A stretch of 64,000 nucleotides of DNA from Homalodisca vitripennis (Eukaryota; Arthropoda; Insecta; Hemiptera; Cicadellidae), in NCBI RefSeq assembly GCF_021130785.1, contig NC_060215.1:115716501-115780500 (forward strand), given 5' to 3'. Positions 60,401 to 64,000 of this stretch are shown here, piece by piece; position 1 is the stretch's first letter; the number at the start of each line of letters is the position of its first letter. Position numbers and translations under genes: made by a program. The notes under the pieces are model-generated. The model had not been told where the DNA came from. It was given only the letters and a program-made list of their open reading frames with translations, and ran no database searches.

Positions 60401-60970
60401 TTGATAAAATACAACCGCGGGGTCGGAACGTGAAAAGCGCTCTTTTGATACATCGCGGCTCACGGCCATAAAACAAAAATAACATTTTAAGAACTTCTTA
60501 CAAATCTGACGTTGCCGCAAGAAAGGAAAAGGAAGAAAAACAGAAGAGGGGTTCAAGGGTGGAAGTGGACCGTAGGTGGGCGGGGGGCGGGTGTGGGAAG
60601 CAGTTGTCCCCCAGCAAACATTAACAATTTAAGACGTAGTATTGTTTAGTTAGGGGTGGGGTGGGGTGCTCGTAAATACATCTAAAACAGGCAACTCCCC
60701 CCCAACACCCTCCCGCCAGCGTCTTGGAGGGCGCGGACTTGGAAATTGAATCAATTCCACATTGGTGAGTCCTAATTGAAAAGTCAGCCACTGGCTCGTA
60801 CAAAGATTTACTATGGGAGTTCCCGTCAAAAGTTGCAATTATTCCCGAGAATCAGCCCTCTCCCGCTGTCTAATTTACGTACAGATTCGGTAAAACACGT
60901 TTGGCCATTTGCGCTACATCTTGGTATCCTCGACCATTATGAAATTGCCAACTCCATTAATATTAATTGA
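60401..60970. promoter_or_regulatory. GC-richer island with G-rich strand
   Basis: GGTGGGCGGGGGGCGGGTG near 60,575 and TTAGGGGTGGGGTGGGG near 60,650 are G-quadruplex-like runs. Overlapping minus frames of 60-62 codons are chance products. Regulatory by composition. Confidence 0.25.
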
Positions 60971-61740
60971 ATTGAGAAGAATCCATTCATCGTTTAACAA
61001 AATTTAATACTTAAAATTGTATATCATATTTATAAAATTAAAATTACTTTTGTCTCTTGTTTTATCATTCATTACAAAGTAAACATGTGTTTCGCGTCGT
61101 TGCAAAACTAATCCAGTGGCTTTAACGTAGTTAAATTGACAATGAAGTTAATTTATAGGGTGCTATGGTTACACTTCCTAACGAATTGTAGCTTTTACTA
61201 TTTATTCGACATATCTGTAAGTACTAGACCCTAAGGCCGTGAATTGAGCAACTTTTTTAGCTAACCTCATTGTTACAGTATTCTGTAACCAGTCATAGCA
61301 GTAATCTTTAGTGCTTATACATTGGAATATAAGGTACAAACGGTATACGCAATTGTAAAAATTGAAATCAAATTTTCAACGATTAAAAAACGTGTATTTA
61401 CTACTTTTAAATAAAACTTTTTAAAATAAATTCGAAATTAAGATTTCATTAAATAAATTCATTACTTTTATATTAGGGTACCGTGTGCTTAATAAGCTGT
61501 AAACTTTAAAATACCCATTCTACACTACAAAACCCTCAAATACGCAACGTTTCTGTTTTTCTTTGATGCACTGCAATGTTTCAAACCATAAAGGCCCCTT
61601 ACAGTTGAGTCTAAAATTTACTACTTTTATTTAGAGTACCATACTATAACTTGAGCAAAATGGCGTTTCCTTGCTCAGAGTATAAAATAATTGCTTAGAG
61701 AACTGTTTACAGGTAAAATAATTTGAATTTATAGAGAAGT
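60971..61740. other. AT-rich spacer, nothing identified
   Basis: No gene, repeat or RNA signal. Confidence 0.45.
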
Positions 61741-62180
61741 ATTCAGCTAGCTGGCCTTGATCAACCGGCACGGCAGGCTTATTAATATCGAAAGCACGTC
61801 TGGGTTTCTTGTAGCACAATGCTGCCAGTGTACAGTTAGACTGACAATTGTGGGATATTTCGCGGTGGTGGTTGGTATTCCTGCGGTGGCGGTGGCGCGG
61901 CGGCGACTAACGTGTGCGGAATGGTTGGCAGACCTGTGTCTCGCTCTGCGGAAGTGGGGAATTTGCATGTCAGATCCCAGCTGACATAAAACAGCTTTCC
62001 CCCACAGCTCCGAGCAACTTTCGATGGTATCGCGAAATAATTTCCTGATTAACACCCCACCCTATAATCGTCTTATCATCGCAAATTTGGCAGGTTGAAA
62101 AATGGACAACGTTAGCCCCCGGACTTGAGATAACACCGGCTGATACCTTGTAAAGATACTGGGGATTTTCAATTTAGAAT
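61741..62180. promoter_or_regulatory. GC-richer island
   Basis: GCGGTGGCGGTGGCGCGGCG near 61,882. Three overlapping frames (62-102 codons) on both strands without domains. Regulatory by composition. Confidence 0.25.
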
Positions 62181-63690
62181 GCAATCAAAGTGTTCTGGGT
62201 TCGTTGTAGTGCAATTATTTTTAAATAATATCGTAAGGTAACCAGACACCTTTATAATAAATTAGCTCACAAGTATTTAAACTGTATGCGGTACTTGTTG
62301 ACATTTTTAGTTAGAAGGAACAAAAAGTAAAACAGCTGATAGCAGCAGTTACCTAAGCAGTCCATGGATTTATGTATTACGGAAGAGTAGTAAGGCGTGT
62401 TACGAAATTTCCGACCTAAGGTTTTATGCAACATTCCTTTTTTGAAGCCTTGTATTTATGTTTTAATTCTTAATTAAATAATATAATAAAATATTTTTAA
62501 AGTCAACACTTCAATAGAGTTAATTATTTTTTACTGAATATTTGTATAAACACAGTTTACTGATTGTTGAACTTTAAAAGTGTTATGGGAGGACATGTTT
62601 AGTAAAAGTGAAAAGTTTATATTTCGACAATCTGAGAATAGAGTTTTGGGTGCTTCCTTTATTCCCAGATGTCCGCCACCACCTCCCCTCGCCCCCACTC
62701 CGACCACAGGGCTGTCAGCTACCTACGGGGGTGGAATGCGACTCTTTCACACTTTGAGAAATGTCTGTCATTTATTTATCGGCCCCGACCCTCCCGCCTC
62801 GGTTATCTACCATGACGTCCACAGCAACCATGTTCAGTCTCCGGGTAGTGGTGGTGCCAGAAGATACAGTTGTAGCTTTTCCAGATGAAAGTCGTTACTT
62901 TTCTGTGCGGGGTTTTATATTTGATTCTTTATATGTATTCTAAATTCAAGCCCGTTACAGTGCTAGTTACCAAAACATTTTTATACGTGTTACTTGTTTT
63001 GCAATACTCTTTCCTCGCTGGGGCAGCAGTATTTTACCGTATGCCTGTACTACCACAACTGATGTAAATACTATCTAGTAAAATAATTTTAATTTTCATC
63101 TTCAGAATATTATTTAGCGTGTCTAAATCAGTAAACCATGATTATTTATAGAAGGTACTAACACATTATGAGCTTCATTTTATGTTTTTAAATATTGCCT
63201 AGTGATATTAATAGGAATTTCAAAAGCCATTCCTGATTAGTAGGATATTTAGAATTTTTAAAATTCAAGAAGTCATGAAATATATTTTAGGAACTTTAAA
63301 ATTACCTAGCATATTTAGTTCTAGGAAACTTTGGCAATCCTTTAGTACTTGTTAAATGAAAACGTAAGCTTCACCATAACGTTCAAGGGGTGAGTCCATC
63401 AAGGGGGTTGCAAAATAAATCGACTGTATTCACGAGCTGCTAACGAGCACCAGTGCGAAAACCGGTTCGCAGAAACCTTGTTGATAAAGATGTATTTACA
63501 AAATTGCGAACATGGGTGCAAGAAAACCCATAGAAAGCTATCGAGGTGGAACGGTCTTCGAGGGTGAAGTGCCTCCTCCCCACCCTCTAACCAATATAGT
63601 GCTCGCAGTAGTGGGGGGGAGGGGGGCAGTAGCGAACCCATGTGAAAAAACACACATAGACACTTAGCAGTTGACGCATAGCAAAGGCAA
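62181..63690. other. Mixed AT-rich and GC-richer sequence upstream of the right-edge promoter
   Basis: GC-richer patches at 62,660-62,870 (C-rich, with a proline-rich chance frame of 102 codons) and 63,540-63,640 (GTGGGGGGGAGGGGGG). No exon I can support. Confidence 0.35.
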
Positions 63691-63702
63691 TTGACAGCTG
63701 CT

Positions 63703-63790
63703 CCATCTCTCTCTCTCTCTCTGTATGTCTGTCTCTCTCTCTCTCTCTTTCTCTCACTATCTCTATCTCTTTCTCCTGTATCTGTCTCAC
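63703..63790. repeat. Degenerate (CT)n tract
   Basis: CTCTCTCTCTCTCTC interrupted by TGT/TAT. Its complement is a GAGA-type repeat, common just upstream of insect start sites and nucleosome-depleted promoters. Confidence 0.9.
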
Positions 63791-63929
63791 TTCCCCTATC
63801 TCTATCCAATCTGGACGCGCGCTTCAGTGTTTTCTACTGCCCGGACGACGACATACGCGTTCGCCGCGCTACACAACCGGTTTTGTTTGGTGATGTGTGA
63901 TTGAATTGTTTAGTGTTCTCTGTGATAAA
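63791..63929 (+). promoter_or_regulatory. Candidate promoter with TCAGT initiator and short 5' leader
   Basis: TCAGT at 63,824-63,828 (A at 63,826) sits in GC-richer, CpG-bearing sequence just after the CT tract. At +28 to +32 ATACG matches the downstream element RGWYV at four of five positions; a perfect GGACG is at +18. No TATA box. A leader of about 104 bases would precede the ATG at 63,930. Confidence 0.4.
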
Positions 63930-63953
63930 ATGACGGTGTTCGTGTCCATATTA
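63930..63953 (+). CDS. Putative first coding exon of a gene leaving the window (partial)
   Basis: ATG at 63,930 has A at -3 (GATAAAATGAC) and opens M-T-V-F-V-S-I-L before a strong donor TTA|GTAAGTG at 63,953/63,954. The eight residues are hydrophobic after the start, so the beginning of a signal peptide or membrane segment is possible. Without splicing the frame stays open to the window end and remains hydrophobic (VSVFVLYVTYIIVI). The product cannot be named from this. Support comes from the initiator, the ATG context and the donor occurring in the right order and spacing; a chance alignment is not excluded. Confidence 0.35.
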
Positions 63954-64000
63954 GTAAGTGTTTTTGTATTATATGTTACTTATATTATTGTAATTGACCA

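Noticed and set aside
63399..63809. 136-codon minus-strand ORF rich in Arg/Glu
   Set aside because: The R/E/D-rich part is the translated complement of the CT microsatellite, the rest has no domain.

Overview
This is a eukaryotic, AT-rich and almost gene-free window, most likely arthropod and probably insect. The evidence is a degenerate pogo/Tigger-type transposon whose dead transposase has a Pipsqueak-like helix-turn-helix start, a PIF/Harbinger-type remnant with a MADF-like peptide, arthropod-style TCAGT initiators, long (AT)n tracts and long intron-like stretches. The palindrome TAGGCCTA recurs at least seven times. A hemipteran is a guess I cannot prove. There are no prokaryotic operons, tRNAs, rRNAs or CRISPR arrays that I can support, and nearly all open reading frames here are chance frames.

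Layout. 1-9 kb is AT-rich noncoding sequence with a TATA/Inr-like site near 1.3 kb, a 110/111-bp minisatellite (4197-4750) and GC-richer islands near 6.7 and 8.3 kb. A short Harbinger-like element lies at 9110-9822, with perfect 27-bp inverted ends and a broken MADF-like coding piece. From 10 to 22 kb the sequence is noncoding, with CpG-rich islands near 12.8-13.3, 17.3, 18.6 and 19.65 kb and an (AT)n tract at 18.05 kb. The strongest host-gene signal in the middle of the window is a CpG-rich promoter with a long leader full of short upstream ORFs (22.37-23.66 kb, plus strand), closed by a splice-donor-like site. At 26153-29121 lies a complete but decayed 2969-bp Tigger/pogo-like element.

From 29 to 63 kb the DNA looks like a regulatory or intronic desert: AT-rich stretches alternate with GC-richer islands about every 2-5 kb, several carrying GAGA-like and PHO/YY1-like (ATGGCGGC) words. 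It also holds (AT)n tracts at 37.2 and 46.6 kb, paired hairpins at 38.7 kb, a 110-bp x3 minisatellite (54250-54578) and a 123-bp x7 minisatellite (55120-55982) whose every unit carries a splice-acceptor-like polypyrimidine-CAG. At the right edge (63.7-64 kb) a CT-rich tract, a TCAGT initiator, an ATG in good context and a GTAAGT donor suggest the first exon of a plus-strand gene running out of the window.

No set of genes here works together in a visible pathway. The sensible reading is the regulatory neighbourhood or introns of one or two host genes, with two dead DNA transposons inserted. Calls on GC islands, promoters and micro-exons are inference from composition and short motifs; the transposons and tandem arrays are read directly from the sequence.
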